This document shows, one piece after another, positions 9,061 through 18,760 of a DNA stretch of 64,000 bases (its first letter is position 1; every line of letters starts with the position of its first letter). The position numbers and the translations under genes were made by a program. This DNA comes from Pirellulales bacterium (GTDB taxonomy: Bacteria > Planctomycetota > Planctomycetia > Pirellulales > Lacipirellulaceae), in NCBI GenBank assembly GCA_022841705.1, contig JALHQZ010000003.1, positions 1 through 64,000 on the forward strand, given 5' to 3'. The notes under the pieces are model-generated. The model saw only the letters and a list, made by a program, of their open reading frames with translations, did no database searches and was not told the origin of the DNA.

Positions 9061-10194
9061 ATGAGATCCTCGTCCAGTCTTTTCCGATCGGCATTTACGC
9101 TTGTCGAACTCTTGGTGGTGATTGCGATCATCGGCATCCTCGTCGCGCTGCTGCTGCCTGCAGTTCAAGCGGCTCGCGAGGCGGCCCGCCGTACGCAGTG
9201 TCAGAATAACCTAAAGCAGATCGGCTTGGGATTCCTTAACCACGAGTCGACCAACAAGTTTTATCCGACCGGAGGCTGGGGCTTCGACTGGACAGGCGAT
9301 CCCGACCTTGGACAGGGCAAGAGTCAACCCGGCGGCTGGATCTACAACATCCTGCCGTATATTGAAGAGCAAGCGGTATACGACATCGGATCGGGGATTA
9401 GCGCGTCCAGTGCGGCACAGCTTGCCCAAAAGCGTAGAGTCAATAGCCAGCGACTCCAGATGGCCCTTCCGGCCTTCAATTGCCCATCGCGACGTGAGTC
9501 CCGCCCCTACGGCGGCTGGTGTTGCAACGCCGTTAACAGCGACGGAGGTTCGCTGAGCGGTACGGCCCGTACCGACTACGCGGCAAATTTTGGCGATGCT
9601 TCGCATTGTGCTGGCACCAGCACGGTCACGGGTAAGGCTTGTCCGTGCATTGTGTTCCCACAGGCGACTTCGCCCCCAACCACGCGTGCTGTGACACTTG
9701 GGACATTTACAAGCTGGCCCGACACCTCGCTAGTTACGGGGATCGTCTTTGTACGAAGTGAAGTCAAAGTTGGTCAGGTTACCGACGGCACGTCCCACAC
9801 GTACGCCGCTGGCGAAAAGTATATGAATCCTGATTTCTATCAACCTGACGGCGACGGGGGATCGGCTAGTTCCGATGCCGGTGACGATTGGAGTATGTAC
9901 GCTGGTCAGCAGGATGACGTTGTGCGGACCACGCACTATCAGCCTTTAGCGGCGTTTGAAACCGCGCCAGAGCAGGACCGACCTGGCTACAATAATCGCA
10001 CCAACTGGCGATTTGGTAGCACGCATCCTGGGGGATTTCATATGGTGATGTGCGATGGATCCGTCCAGTCCCTAAACTATAGCATCGATCCCGAGGTCCA
10101 TCGTCGGCAAGGCAATCGCGAGGATGGCGAGGTTGTTTCTCGAGACGCAACATTCACTGTCGCGAGCGCCGTGGGCACACTTGCCTGCCCCTAG
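9061..10194 (+). CDS. DUF1559 protein with prepilin-type N-terminus
   Basis: A 377-residue member of the DUF1559 (SBP_bac_10) family, hugely expanded in planctomycetes. The N-terminus holds the type IV prepilin cleavage/methylation motif [22 protein letters not shown] followed by [18 protein letters not shown]. The C-terminus holds the family's [19 protein letters not shown]. It should be cleaved by a prepilin peptidase after the FTLVE-preceding residue and inserted as a pseudopilin-like envelope protein. Its role is unproven. It sits between the two near-identical PEP-CTERM genes and 264 nt before a lipoprotein gene; DUF1559 plus small lipoprotein is a common planctomycete pairing. Confidence 0.9.
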   Translation: MRSSSSLFRSAFTLVELLVVIAIIGILVALLLPAVQAAREAARRTQCQNNLKQIGLGFLNHESTNKFYPTGGWGFDWTGDPDLGQGKSQPGGWIYNILPYIEEQAVYDIGSGISASSAAQLAQKRRVNSQRLQMALPAFNCPSRRESRPYGGWCCNAVNSDGGSLSGTARTDYAANFGDASHCAGTSTVTGKACPCIVFPQATSPPTTRAVTLGTFTSWPDTSLVTGIVFVRSEVKVGQVTDGTSHTYAAGEKYMNPDFYQPDGDGGSASSDAGDDWSMYAGQQDDVVRTTHYQPLAAFETAPEQDRPGYNNRTNWRFGSTHPGGFHMVMCDGSVQSLNYSIDPEVHRRQGNREDGEVVSRDATFTVASAVGTLACP

Positions 10195-10458
10195 GAAGGC
10201 AGCTCACCGAATTGATGGATGGTGCTGCTGAGCAGCGTGAATCGCGTGTCATTGCACTTGAGTTGGCGGCGTTTCGATGAAGCGAACTTGCCGCCTAAAG
10301 CCGATGGTGGACTAATCACAACAGGCGTGCGATTCAAAGATCGGACAAGTGATCAAGAATCACCAAGCGACAACCGCCATCTCCCCTTTATTCAACAGCC
10401 CTGTCCTCCGGGCGTTTGTGGAATTGGCCCTCTTATTTTTAAGCGTCATAAAGTCGAA

Positions 10459-11085
10459 ATGCACAGTTCTGCTGACAGATGGATGGCTGTTTCGGCCTGT
10501 TTTGTTGTTGGGGTAGTTGTCGGCTGTTCGGGTCGTCCGGCACGAATCGAAGTCGTTGATATCGACTCACAAGACGCCGGAGCTTCGGCTGTTCAGGAGT
10601 ATGATAAGGATGGAGATGGCGCCCTTTCAAAACCAGAACTCAAGTCCTGCCCGGCGCTGCTGAGCGCGTTTGGCGCGTATGATACGAACAAGGATAATAA
10701 AATCGACGCCGGGGAGCTCGCTGCACGGTTCGATGCGTGGAGGGCTTCTAAAATCGGGATCACAACAGCCACCTTTTATCTTAAGAAGGGGGGACGCCCC
10801 CTGGTCGGCGCCAAGGTCACACTTGAGCCAGAAGCATTTTTCAAAGGGGCCGTGAAGCAAGCAACGGCTGAAACCAACTCATCGGGACTGGCCGGTCCCA
10901 CGTTGGCCCCAGAAGATCTGCCAGAAGGAGTTCGGTTTGGCGTGCATACCGGTCTTTACAAAATCAAGGTCAGTCACCCCAGTCTTAAGTCACAAAAGTA
11001 TGGCGACCAGACAGAGCTCGGGATTGAGGTTCCGCCGTCGTTTGATCTCTACAACCCGCCAGTATTTGTGCTGACGGACAAATAA
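10459..11085 (+). CDS. EF-hand lipoprotein
   Basis: The ATG at 10459 starts a lipoprotein signal with lipobox VVGCSG (Cys23). The frame is open upstream to 10219, but that part has no signal-like character. Two calcium-loop motifs follow: EYDKDGDGALSKPEL (about residue 47) and AYDTNKDNKIDAGEL (about residue 73). Then comes a carboxypeptidase-regulatory-like beta domain (TATFYLKKGGRPLVGAKVTL, TAETNSSGLAGPT). The 208-residue product should be lipid-anchored in the envelope. Small lipoproteins of this type follow DUF1559 genes throughout planctomycetes, which suggests a shared function, but none is established. Confidence 0.75.
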   Translation: MHSSADRWMAVSACFVVGVVVGCSGRPARIEVVDIDSQDAGASAVQEYDKDGDGALSKPELKSCPALLSAFGAYDTNKDNKIDAGELAARFDAWRASKIGITTATFYLKKGGRPLVGAKVTLEPEAFFKGAVKQATAETNSSGLAGPTLAPEDLPEGVRFGVHTGLYKIKVSHPSLKSQKYGDQTELGIEVPPSFDLYNPPVFVLTDK

Positions 11086-11240
11086 CGAAGCGGGATTGCC
11101 GCCAACCGAAAGCGTCGTAACGTGCTTGTCCCGAGTCGGCGCGAGCCGAATCAGGGCCATCCTGAATGGACGAAAAAAACGACCGGCTAGCTCGGCCCTG
11201 TCGCGGCGCCGAGTCGGCTAAGTGGGGTCGTAAGGCGGAC

Positions 11241-11301
11241 GTATGCAACTAAATTGCATACGAAGACAACGACCGGCGTGGTCCGAGACTGCGCCGGTCG
11301 T
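11241..11301. other. Two adjacent hairpins in the 319-nt gap before paralogue C
   Basis: GTATGCAA and TTGCATAC form a perfect 8-bp stem with a 5-nt loop (11241-11261). ACGACCGGCG and CGCCGGTCGT form a 10-bp stem (11269-11278 and 11292-11301). The second contains GGCGTGGT, as does the hairpin at 7562-7595, so the intergenic unit seems to have been duplicated with the gene. Neither has a U-run. The rest of the gap (11086-11404) shows only the ribosome site region of the next gene. Confidence 0.45.
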
Positions 11302-11404
11302 ACTTGTGAAGTCCGCTGGATTGCTGTGGATTTTTGGCTCGTCCGATTCTTTTCTTAGGGCATCTCTTTTCGGGTGGTTGTCGACTTTCTGAAAGGTGTT
11401 TCCT

Positions 11405-12688
11405 ATGTTGCTTCGAAGCGCCAGTTTCGCAATATTAATCGCGTCGGCAGGGTTGGCTTCAGCGCAAACAGTCCCGCCGGTGCTCACGCCAACCGACCCC
11501 TCCTTACGATTGTGGCTCAGGGCGGATGCGGGAGTAACGTCAGAATCCCCAGGCCCAGGCGATCCTGGTCGACCCGTCCTGCAATGGCAGGATCAGTCGC
11601 AGTACGGCACGATCTTGGCGCCCAGAACAGATTCGAATCCCAATGGGCCCATTGGTGGGTTTCCCGTCGAAGAGAAGCCAAACCTAGTTTCGACGACGCT
11701 CAATGGGAACACTTTTCCAACAATCCGATTTGATGTCAGCGGCGACGCGTTCGCTGACCTCGATTCCAACGGCAATGGGCCCATCGACCGGCTTTACCAA
11801 ACCAATAATCTCGGCGCGAACGATCCACTTGTGATTGCCGACGGGCAGAGTTTTACGTCGTTCGCGGTCTTCTTGCCGACCAATACCACGACCCCGGCCT
11901 TAGGGTTTCAGTCCGTGTACGCCAAGCGCGGGACGAACGGATCACTGTATGGACTCCAGATCAAGAACGTTAACAATTTTGGGCAGTTCCTAACGGTCAG
12001 CTACGACGCCACGGAACAGTATCTCACCGGCACCAAACCAGTCGAGAACAAGTTTCATGTGACGTCGCTGGTAATTGAAGACGTCGCTGGCCCGAATGAC
12101 CCACTTAAGTGGTTTGATGATGGGTCGGAAAGCGTAGCAACCAAGATGGTGGATGTTGGCGTCCGGGAACGTAACGGCATTACGCCTGTGACAACATTCG
12201 CCAGTCGCAATCCGGCTTCATCGGTGACCGAGCCCTTTGCGATTGGCGGGCATTCCCAGAACTGCTGCGGCGAACTTGAAGAGTTTCGCGGCAACATCGC
12301 GGAAATCATTATCTTCGCCCGCACGCTGACGCCGCAGGAATTCGCTGATGTCGAGAACTATCTCGACGCCAAATACTTTGCCACAGCCCCGGCGGGCGTC
12401 GCGGGTGACTACAACAAAAACGGCGCCGTCGACGCGGCGGACTACACCCTTTACCGCGACAAGCAAGGTCAGACGTTCACACTCGACAACGAGAACCCCG
12501 CCGCCATCACGCCGGGACTCGTCGACACGGAAGATTACACCTTCTGGCAATCACGGTTTGGCAGTACGAGCGGTTCAGCGTCTTTGGCGTCGGTTTCGGT
12601 ACCAGAGCCCTCGACGTTATCAGCCGCCTGCGGTCTGGCTGCCAGCGCGCTCCTGATGGGCATTTTCACTTCACATTCGCGGCGCTAG
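11405..12688 (+). CDS. PEP-CTERM protein with dockerin-like domain, paralogue C
   Basis: The twin of the gene at 7702, also 427 residues, starting at an ATG (11405) after AAAGGTG. It has the same order: signal peptide, LamG-like body, dockerin-like motifs (GDYNKNGAVDAADYTLYRDK, VDTEDYTFWQSRFG) and a VPEPST tail. Positions 11915-12134 are identical to 8212-8431, while flanking parts of the genes have diverged, including amino-acid changes (CCGELEEFRGNIAEI instead of CCGEGETFGGNIAEI). The pattern suggests duplication followed by local gene conversion. It should be exported and sorted by the exosortase; its function is unknown. Confidence 0.85.
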   Translation: MLLRSASFAILIASAGLASAQTVPPVLTPTDPSLRLWLRADAGVTSESPGPGDPGRPVLQWQDQSQYGTILAPRTDSNPNGPIGGFPVEEKPNLVSTTLNGNTFPTIRFDVSGDAFADLDSNGNGPIDRLYQTNNLGANDPLVIADGQSFTSFAVFLPTNTTTPALGFQSVYAKRGTNGSLYGLQIKNVNNFGQFLTVSYDATEQYLTGTKPVENKFHVTSLVIEDVAGPNDPLKWFDDGSESVATKMVDVGVRERNGITPVTTFASRNPASSVTEPFAIGGHSQNCCGELEEFRGNIAEIIIFARTLTPQEFADVENYLDAKYFATAPAGVAGDYNKNGAVDAADYTLYRDKQGQTFTLDNENPAAITPGLVDTEDYTFWQSRFGSTSGSASLASVSVPEPSTLSAACGLAASALLMGIFTSHSRR

Positions 12689-12752
12689 AGAGGCCGCTGC
12701 ACTGGCATTAGCCGAATGAGATCGTCACAAACGGCTTCACGGAGTTCACAAC

Positions 12753-14591
12753 ATGTCTCTTCGCCTATTTCGTTTGATCTTGAAGGGGGCGGGTATTGCC
12801 TTGTTCTCTGGCGTCGCCGTTGGCGCAACGTTGGTGGATCTCGACATGATTCCGTCGGCGGGAGTGAATCTTAATCTGCGGCGATTCGTGCAACTGCCAT
12901 TGGACCCCGGTGGAGTGACGGCTCGCGCCGCGAGCTTCTCGACCGCGCCTGGCGATAATCGATTTTTCGTAACCACGCACGGATACACATCTAGTGGGGG
13001 TATTCACACGGCGCGAATCTACGCTATCGATCCCACCAATCCTTCGAGCCCGACCGTCAGCCTGTTCATGCCGATAGGGCAGTTTCTCAACAACGCTAAC
13101 GGCCCGATTGCCAACGGCATTAATCCTAATCGCGAAGGGGGACTAAAGTCGGTCGCCTTCCATCCCAACTTCTCAACCCCCGGCGCACCGGGCTACCGCA
13201 AGTTTTATACGTCACTGCAGGAGTTCACCGCATCAGGCAATTCTGCCTTACCCTACGTGGGATCCACTGCGATCACCGACATGGCCGATAGCGTTGTTGG
13301 CGAGTGGTCGGTGGACTCGAATGGTTTAGTAGATTTTTCCAGCTATCGGGAAGTGCTCCGCGTCGCCCTGGACTGGTACGCTCACCCGGCGCAAGGTCTG
13401 GGCTTCAATCCCTTCGCGAAGCCTGGCGAGGATGACTACGGATTGTTGTATTTCTCTCACGGCGACGCCGGCACCGAACCGGGCGGCACTGGCCAACTTG
13501 GCAATAAGGCGCATGGTAAGATACTGCGCGTGAACCCCTTGCAGAACGGGGTCAGTCGGTACAGCGTTCCGGTGTCGAACCCTTTCACTAGCTCTAAGGA
13601 CCCGACGAATCAAGTTTTGGACGAGATCTACGCGCTCGGCCTGCGAAATACGACGCACTTTTCTTGGGCGAAAGACAACGAAGGAATCACGCGGTTGATC
13701 GCCGGCGACATCGGCGAATGGAATGTCGAAGAAGTTAACGTCATCGAGTCGGGCGGCAACTACGGATGGCGAAATCGCGAAGGAACTTTCGTTAACAACG
13801 CGGCCGCGCAGTCGATTGGGATCGGCTTCGGAATCTCTAATCTGCCTAGCAACGACGCCGCCCTGAATGACTTTATTTATCCAGCGGCTCAGTATGGTCA
13901 CATTGGGGTCGATGGCACGATCGGGCCGCCAGCTAGCGTCCGCGGCGGCTACGTGATTCAAAATGGCAGCGCTCCGGAACTCCAAGGAAGGTACCTGTTC
14001 GCGGACTTCCCCGAGTCGGCCGAAATCTTAACGTCGACGTTGTCGGGGTTGGTTTCCGCGAAGACGAAACTCGCCAACGGCGAGTCCCCAACGCTCCTCA
14101 CGACCGCCGACGTGGGAAAAGTTGGCATTCTCTTTGACAGCGATAACAACCCTGCGACACCATCGGTCGCCATGTCGATGAAGGATGTCTTGCTGGCTGG
14201 CCCCGGCTATGACGGCAGCGGCCGCGCCGACATCGTGTTTGGTCAAGGGTACAGCGGAGAGATCTACATTCTCAACAAGCGCAATGGGTGGATCTATCTG
14301 GCCACCAATACGCTCCCCATTCCGACCAGCGCAGACTACAACAGCAACGGGTTGGTCGATGCCGCGGACTACACGATCTGGCGTGACACCCTTGGGTCGA
14401 CGACAGATCTGCGCGCCGATGGCGACACCACTATGGGGAGTTTCGGCGTGATTGATCAGGCGGACCTGGCGTTCTGGCAGGCGCGGTTCGGCCAAACCGC
14501 GCCTGCCAGCGCGGCGGTTCCAGAGCCCAATGCGAGTGTGTTGCTTGTGAGTGCGCTAACAGTCGTTGTTTTCCTGCGATGGGAATCTTGA
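12753..14591 (+). CDS. PQQ-dependent sugar (glucose/sorbosone) dehydrogenase-like protein with dockerin and PEP-CTERM
   Basis: A 612-residue exported protein. After the signal peptide it carries a six-bladed GSDH-type propeller. The call rests on NREGGLKSVAFHPNF, GDDYGLLYFSHGD-like residues, HGKILRVNPLQ, EIYALGLRNTTHFSW, GDIGEWNVEEVNVIESGGNYGWR and GRYLFADF, the usual soluble aldose dehydrogenase pattern. A planctomycete dockerin-like segment follows (ADYNSNGLVDAADYTIWRDTLG, VIDQADLAFWQARFG), then a VPEPN PEP-CTERM tail. It would oxidise a sugar or sugar-like alcohol at the cell surface with PQQ as cofactor; the substrate is unknown. It lies 64 nt after paralogue C and before the GH36 gene, consistent with a surface carbohydrate locus. 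Confidence 0.85.
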   Translation: MSLRLFRLILKGAGIALFSGVAVGATLVDLDMIPSAGVNLNLRRFVQLPLDPGGVTARAASFSTAPGDNRFFVTTHGYTSSGGIHTARIYAIDPTNPSSPTVSLFMPIGQFLNNANGPIANGINPNREGGLKSVAFHPNFSTPGAPGYRKFYTSLQEFTASGNSALPYVGSTAITDMADSVVGEWSVDSNGLVDFSSYREVLRVALDWYAHPAQGLGFNPFAKPGEDDYGLLYFSHGDAGTEPGGTGQLGNKAHGKILRVNPLQNGVSRYSVPVSNPFTSSKDPTNQVLDEIYALGLRNTTHFSWAKDNEGITRLIAGDIGEWNVEEVNVIESGGNYGWRNREGTFVNNAAAQSIGIGFGISNLPSNDAALNDFIYPAAQYGHIGVDGTIGPPASVRGGYVIQNGSAPELQGRYLFADFPESAEILTSTLSGLVSAKTKLANGESPTLLTTADVGKVGILFDSDNNPATPSVAMSMKDVLLAGPGYDGSGRADIVFGQGYSGEIYILNKRNGWIYLATNTLPIPTSADYNSNGLVDAADYTIWRDTLGSTTDLRADGDTTMGSFGVIDQADLAFWQARFGQTAPASAAVPEPNASVLLVSALTVVVFLRWES

Positions 14592-14740
14592 TCGATTCAC
14601 ATCGTCAATCGAGAACTTGAAATACAGGAGATCGAGCTGCCTCTGCCCTTAAGAGCAACAGGCATGGCTGGCTTCCCGTTCTTACTTGACCGTACAAGCT
14701 GTGCGGTCGCTATTCCAATCCTTCTGTGGGAAAAATTCGC

Positions 14741-16798
14741 ATGATTCTTCGATTGAAACTTGTCCTCGTCTTGGTCTTGGTGGTTTGCGGTCGTGTCACT
14801 GTCGCCCAGTCGACACCGGGCGAGAAGGCGACGCTTCAAGCCTGGATTGCAAAACACATCGCCGCCGAACGACCGGAACCGCCGTTTAGCTTTCGCGTCG
14901 GAGATCTGGCTTCGACGGAGTTTCTCGCGCGCTGCAATTTCACGCACTCGGCGAAGATACTCGATGAGGCCCGTACAGAACATCAGCTAAATTTCACGGA
15001 CGACACAACAGGCCTTCAAGTGCGTTGCAAAGCCATTGAGTATCGCGACTTTCCCAATGTGGAATGGACGCTCTATTTCAAGAATGAAGGAGATACCGAA
15101 ACTCCGATTCTCTCGCAAATTCGAGCACTGGATGTGACCATCAATCGCGAAGGTGATAGCGAGTTCGTACTCCATCACTATAAGGGATCGCGTGCGGAAA
15201 AGGATGACTTTCGTCCCCGGGCGACAACGCTCGAAGAGGGCGTCGCCCTGCGGTTTCGCTCGCTTGGCGGGCGGGGCACCAACGGCACGATGCCCTACTT
15301 CAATCTCCAAGGCCCGACCAAGGGGGTCATCACCGCGATCGGCTGGCCGGGTCAATGGGACGCCACTTTCGAACGAGATGAAACGACGAAACTGCGAGTC
15401 TCTGGCGGACAAGAAGTTACGCACTTTAAGCTGCTCCCCGGGGAGGAGGTTCGCAGCCCACTCATTGTCGTACAGTTCTACGAGGGCGAGCCGCGACGAG
15501 GTCAGAACCTGTGGCGTCGCTGGATGGTTCGCCACAATCTTCCACGAGTTGAAGGGAAGCTGCAGCCGACTCAACTCGTTGCGTGCAGTTCGCACCAGTT
15601 TGGCGAGATGATCAACGCTAATGAAGAGAACCAGAAGCTGTTCATTGATCGGTACGCCGCAGAGAAGCTGGGCATCGCCTACTGGTGGATGGACGCTGGC
15701 TGGTATGTCAACGATGGAACCTGGGTCAATACTGGCACGTGGGAGGTTGATCGCAAGCGCTTTCCCAATGGACTACGGGCCATTACGGACCACGGCCGCA
15801 CAAAGGGCATCAATTCGATTGTCTGGTTCGAGCCGGAACGGGTGACCGCGGGAAGTTGGCTCTACGAGCAACACCCGGAGTGGTTGCTGACAGCCCCCAA
15901 GAACCCTGGCGATCAGCTGTATGATGAGAAGTGGCGGTTGTTGAACCTCGGAAATCCTACTGCGTTTGCTTGGCTTGTCGATCACGTGGGCAAGATTATC
16001 AAAGATGAAGGGATCAATCTCTACCGACAAGACTTCAATATCGACCCACTTGAGTATTGGAACGCAGCGGACGCGAAGGATCGACAAGGCATTACTGAGA
16101 TCAAGTACGTCACAGGATACTTGGCCTACTGGGATGCGCTTCTCAATCAGCATCCGGGACTACGAATCGATACTTGTGCAAGTGGAGGGCGGCGACTCGA
16201 TTTAGAAACGCTGCGGCGATCGGCGCCACTCGTCCGGAGCGACTGCTTGTTCGAACCGATCAGTCAGCAGTGCCACACTTACGGCATCGCAGATTGGTTG
16301 CCGTATCACGGAACGGGTACTCTCATTGGCAAGAGCGCGATTGGGCAGAATACCACTGAGCAGCTCGATCCATATGATTTCCGCAGCCACATGGCCTGCA
16401 GCGTGACGGCCTGCTGGGACATGCGAGACAAGAACCTTGACTACGACAAGCTCCGCAAGCTGACCGGACAGCTGCGCGAAGTTTCTCCGAACTATTTGGC
16501 CGACTTCTATCCTCTGACACCTTACAGTTTGCAGCCCGATGCCTGGATCGCCTGGCAATATGACAATCCTGAAAAGGGAACAGGCGTGGTGCATGCGTTC
16601 CGGCGGGATCAGAACCAGGAAAGCACCCACTCGCTCCAGCTGCGCGGCTTGGATCGGGACACTAAATACGTCGTGAAGAATCTCGACGAAGATAGCGAAC
16701 GAACGCTGAGTGGGGCTGAACTGGCCGACAAGGGCCTCTCGGTGGAGTTGACGAATCCGCGGAGCGCCGCGGTGATCAGCTATCGAAAAGCCGAATAG
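14741..16798 (+). CDS. Secreted alpha-galactosidase, GH36
   Basis: The ATG at 14741 starts a signal peptide (LKLVLVLVLVVCG); a GTG at 14726 would add five residues. The 685-residue product has the GH36/GH-D layout: an N-terminal beta-sandwich, a TIM barrel and a C-terminal beta domain. Diagnostic motifs are YWWMDAGWY near residue 317, GINSIVWFEPERV, the nucleophile Asp431 in YRQDFNIDP, IDTCASGGRRLD, and the acid/base Asp501 in VRSDCLFEP. It should hydrolyse alpha-linked galactose, or a related sugar, from oligosaccharides in the periplasm or outside. The length is normal for the family. It precedes another secreted carbohydrate-related protein by 71 nt. Confidence 0.9.
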   Translation: MILRLKLVLVLVLVVCGRVTVAQSTPGEKATLQAWIAKHIAAERPEPPFSFRVGDLASTEFLARCNFTHSAKILDEARTEHQLNFTDDTTGLQVRCKAIEYRDFPNVEWTLYFKNEGDTETPILSQIRALDVTINREGDSEFVLHHYKGSRAEKDDFRPRATTLEEGVALRFRSLGGRGTNGTMPYFNLQGPTKGVITAIGWPGQWDATFERDETTKLRVSGGQEVTHFKLLPGEEVRSPLIVVQFYEGEPRRGQNLWRRWMVRHNLPRVEGKLQPTQLVACSSHQFGEMINANEENQKLFIDRYAAEKLGIAYWWMDAGWYVNDGTWVNTGTWEVDRKRFPNGLRAITDHGRTKGINSIVWFEPERVTAGSWLYEQHPEWLLTAPKNPGDQLYDEKWRLLNLGNPTAFAWLVDHVGKIIKDEGINLYRQDFNIDPLEYWNAADAKDRQGITEIKYVTGYLAYWDALLNQHPGLRIDTCASGGRRLDLETLRRSAPLVRSDCLFEPISQQCHTYGIADWLPYHGTGTLIGKSAIGQNTTEQLDPYDFRSHMACSVTACWDMRDKNLDYDKLRKLTGQLREVSPNYLADFYPLTPYSLQPDAWIAWQYDNPEKGTGVVHAFRRDQNQESTHSLQLRGLDRDTKYVVKNLDEDSERTLSGAELADKGLSVELTNPRSAAVISYRKAE

Positions 16799-16869
16799 TA
16801 CTGAGAGACAAGTGCCTCGTTGATGCACGGTCGAGAATCTCTGAATACTATAACAGCGGAGCGTGAACT

Positions 16870-18570
16870 ATGGTCGGGCGTTTTGTGACTTTTCGGGATC
16901 GGATGACGCTGTTTCTTCTCGTCGGCGCGACGGTGGTGACGTCGGCGCAGATTTGCATCGCTGACGAACAGACCCATCCCGGGGACGACGGCAATCCGAT
17001 GGGCGAACTGCAATCGTGGCAGGACACGCCGGCGGCCACGAACATTGTGAGTTGGAACGCCTATAGCCGCCAGTTCATCGACGCGCCGATCCTGCAACTT
17101 CTGGTCATTCCCCACACGACAAAATACCGTGCGCAGATTTGCCAGGGCGATCAATCGTGGACTGTCGAGTCGTCGCACCCGACGCTCGATCTGGGCCCAG
17201 CCTGGCCCGAAGTCGCGACAAAAACGTTCGTCTTGAAGTGCGAGTGGCTGGACAAGAACAACAAGCGGCTTGTCGGCGAGCAGCGAGTCCGCGTCAAGGC
17301 GCCCGATTGGCAAGGGCTCGACGAGCCTGACGCGGATTGGCTGGCTGCCGCTGATCGCAACGTGGCGTACTTAATCGCGGCTGCCGAGAACGGCAAGGCG
17401 CCGTACCGGGAACCCGGCGTGCCCGTGTGGATCTGGTCCGCTGCGTCCGCGACGGTCACTCAAGAGTTCGATCGTGATTGGATCGGCGGCCACCCCGACG
17501 GGTATCCCTTGGGATATCCTTGTATCACGCTTGGTAATTGCATTGATGCCTTCTTGGCGTACGCCCAACGAGGCGGCGCACAGAAGCAAGAGGCCTTACG
17601 CTTAGCCAAAGTCTGCGGCCAGTGGGCGCTTAACCACCGGCAAAGCTCCGACGCGGCCTTGTCCCTTTTCCCTTTTTCGACAATCACGAAGGGAGAGTAT
17701 TCGGGCGGAAACGAGGGCGACAACGTCAATCTCCTACGTGCCTCGTGGTTCGGTGTTAGCATGGTCAATCTCTACCGGGCGACCGGCGATAAGGCCTACC
17801 TAGAGTACGCCCGCCACATCGCCGACGTCACGATGAAGTTTCAAAAGGAAGACGGCGGATTCCCCTATCGCGTCAATCCGCTTACGGGGGTCGTCAGCGA
17901 GGATTACACGCCCGCTGCCATTGAATTTGTTCTGCTTGTCGACGCCCTGGCGCCATTCGACTTCCAGGCCAAGCGAGCCATTGCCGCCCAACGAGCAGTC
18001 GACTGGACCTTGGGATACGTCTGCCATACGAACAATTGGATGGCCGCGTACGAAGACGTCTTCCCCTGGCCGGCGTACTCTAATCTCTCTGGTTTTGAAA
18101 CCCAAATGCTGATTCGCTATCTCTGTCAGCATAAAGACGATAACCCGACCTACCTCCCGTCGGCCTGCAAGCTCAATCGTTGGCTCGAAGATCAGTTCGT
18201 AGTGTTCAGTCCCGCGAGCGAGGCGTACGTCCATCCCCTCAAAGGTCTTCTTCGCGTGAAAGGTCCGCTGGTCTTCGAGCAGTACCAGTGCTGGCTTCCC
18301 ATGGAGGGTCACACAGGATTTTGGATCTTGACGCTCATCGAACTTCACAAGGCGACCGGCGATTCGACGCATCTCGACAAGGCGAAGGCCGCCGCCAACG
18401 CAATCTGCGCGACTCAATTCGAGGACGGGCAGTTTTCAACGCTCGGGATGCGGTATTACAAGAACGGCGAAATCGTTTCCGATCCTGAAACCGGATTCAA
18501 CTGGTACAACAGCAACGCCGCCGCCGATCGTGCGCTGTACGCACTCGCACAATACCTCTCGGAGGATTGA
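16870..18570 (+). CDS. Secreted alpha/alpha-toroid protein, possible glycan-active enzyme
   Basis: A 566-residue protein with a signal peptide (about residues 12-31). A short beta-domain follows (residues 50-145: YRAQICQGDQSWTVESSHPTLDLGPAWP). The rest resembles six-hairpin or terpenoid-cyclase-like toroids (GNCIDAFLAYAQRGG, VNLYRATGDKAYLEYARHIADVTMKFQKEDGGFPYRV, LIELHKATGDSTHLDKAKAAANAICATQFEDGQFST). The helix-plus-DGGFP repeats resemble glycoside hydrolases of unsaturated-glucuronyl or pectate-lyase-like toroid families, but no known catalytic set was identified. Placement right after GH36 supports a role in surface polysaccharide breakdown. It is the last plus-strand gene before the minus-strand island. 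Confidence 0.65.
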   Translation: MVGRFVTFRDRMTLFLLVGATVVTSAQICIADEQTHPGDDGNPMGELQSWQDTPAATNIVSWNAYSRQFIDAPILQLLVIPHTTKYRAQICQGDQSWTVESSHPTLDLGPAWPEVATKTFVLKCEWLDKNNKRLVGEQRVRVKAPDWQGLDEPDADWLAAADRNVAYLIAAAENGKAPYREPGVPVWIWSAASATVTQEFDRDWIGGHPDGYPLGYPCITLGNCIDAFLAYAQRGGAQKQEALRLAKVCGQWALNHRQSSDAALSLFPFSTITKGEYSGGNEGDNVNLLRASWFGVSMVNLYRATGDKAYLEYARHIADVTMKFQKEDGGFPYRVNPLTGVVSEDYTPAAIEFVLLVDALAPFDFQAKRAIAAQRAVDWTLGYVCHTNNWMAAYEDVFPWPAYSNLSGFETQMLIRYLCQHKDDNPTYLPSACKLNRWLEDQFVVFSPASEAYVHPLKGLLRVKGPLVFEQYQCWLPMEGHTGFWILTLIELHKATGDSTHLDKAKAAANAICATQFEDGQFSTLGMRYYKNGEIVSDPETGFNWYNSNAAADRALYALAQYLSED

Positions 18571-18665
18571 ATTGACGGCAAACGGGCTCCGACGCATGTC
18601 CCGAAGGCAAACAGTGGTCCGAGGCCCGCTTCGCTCAACGAGAAGCGTGTTCACTGATACACACC

Positions 18666-18741
18666 TTGCTGTAAGTCGTTGTTCAACAACACCTTGCGAA
18701 AAATAACGCCATCAAGGGATTCCCAGCGTTCTCTTCCGAGA
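18666..18741 (+). repeat. Island-flanking direct repeat, copy A
   Basis: This 76-nt element aligns without gaps to 49167-49242 (64 of 76 identical, the last 31 identical). Both copies begin TTGCTGTAAGT and end ATTCCCAGCGTTCTC plus TTCCGAGA. Its first half folds as a stem: GTAAG pairs with CTTGC (with one G-T pair), and GTTGTT faces AACAAC. Copy B changes both arms but keeps pairing. Copy A lies 20 nt beyond the pnkp stop, between convergent genes. The pair brackets the minus-strand island. It could be an attachment or recombination site, a small mobile element, or a family of structured 3' elements. Confidence 0.7.
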
Positions 18742-18760
18742 CATCGGCACAGCGAGGTTT

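Noticed and set aside
18571..18760. tRNA gene as an integration target next to repeat copy A
   Set aside because: No cloverleaf-forming sequence was found near either repeat, and no integrase gene is visible in the window.
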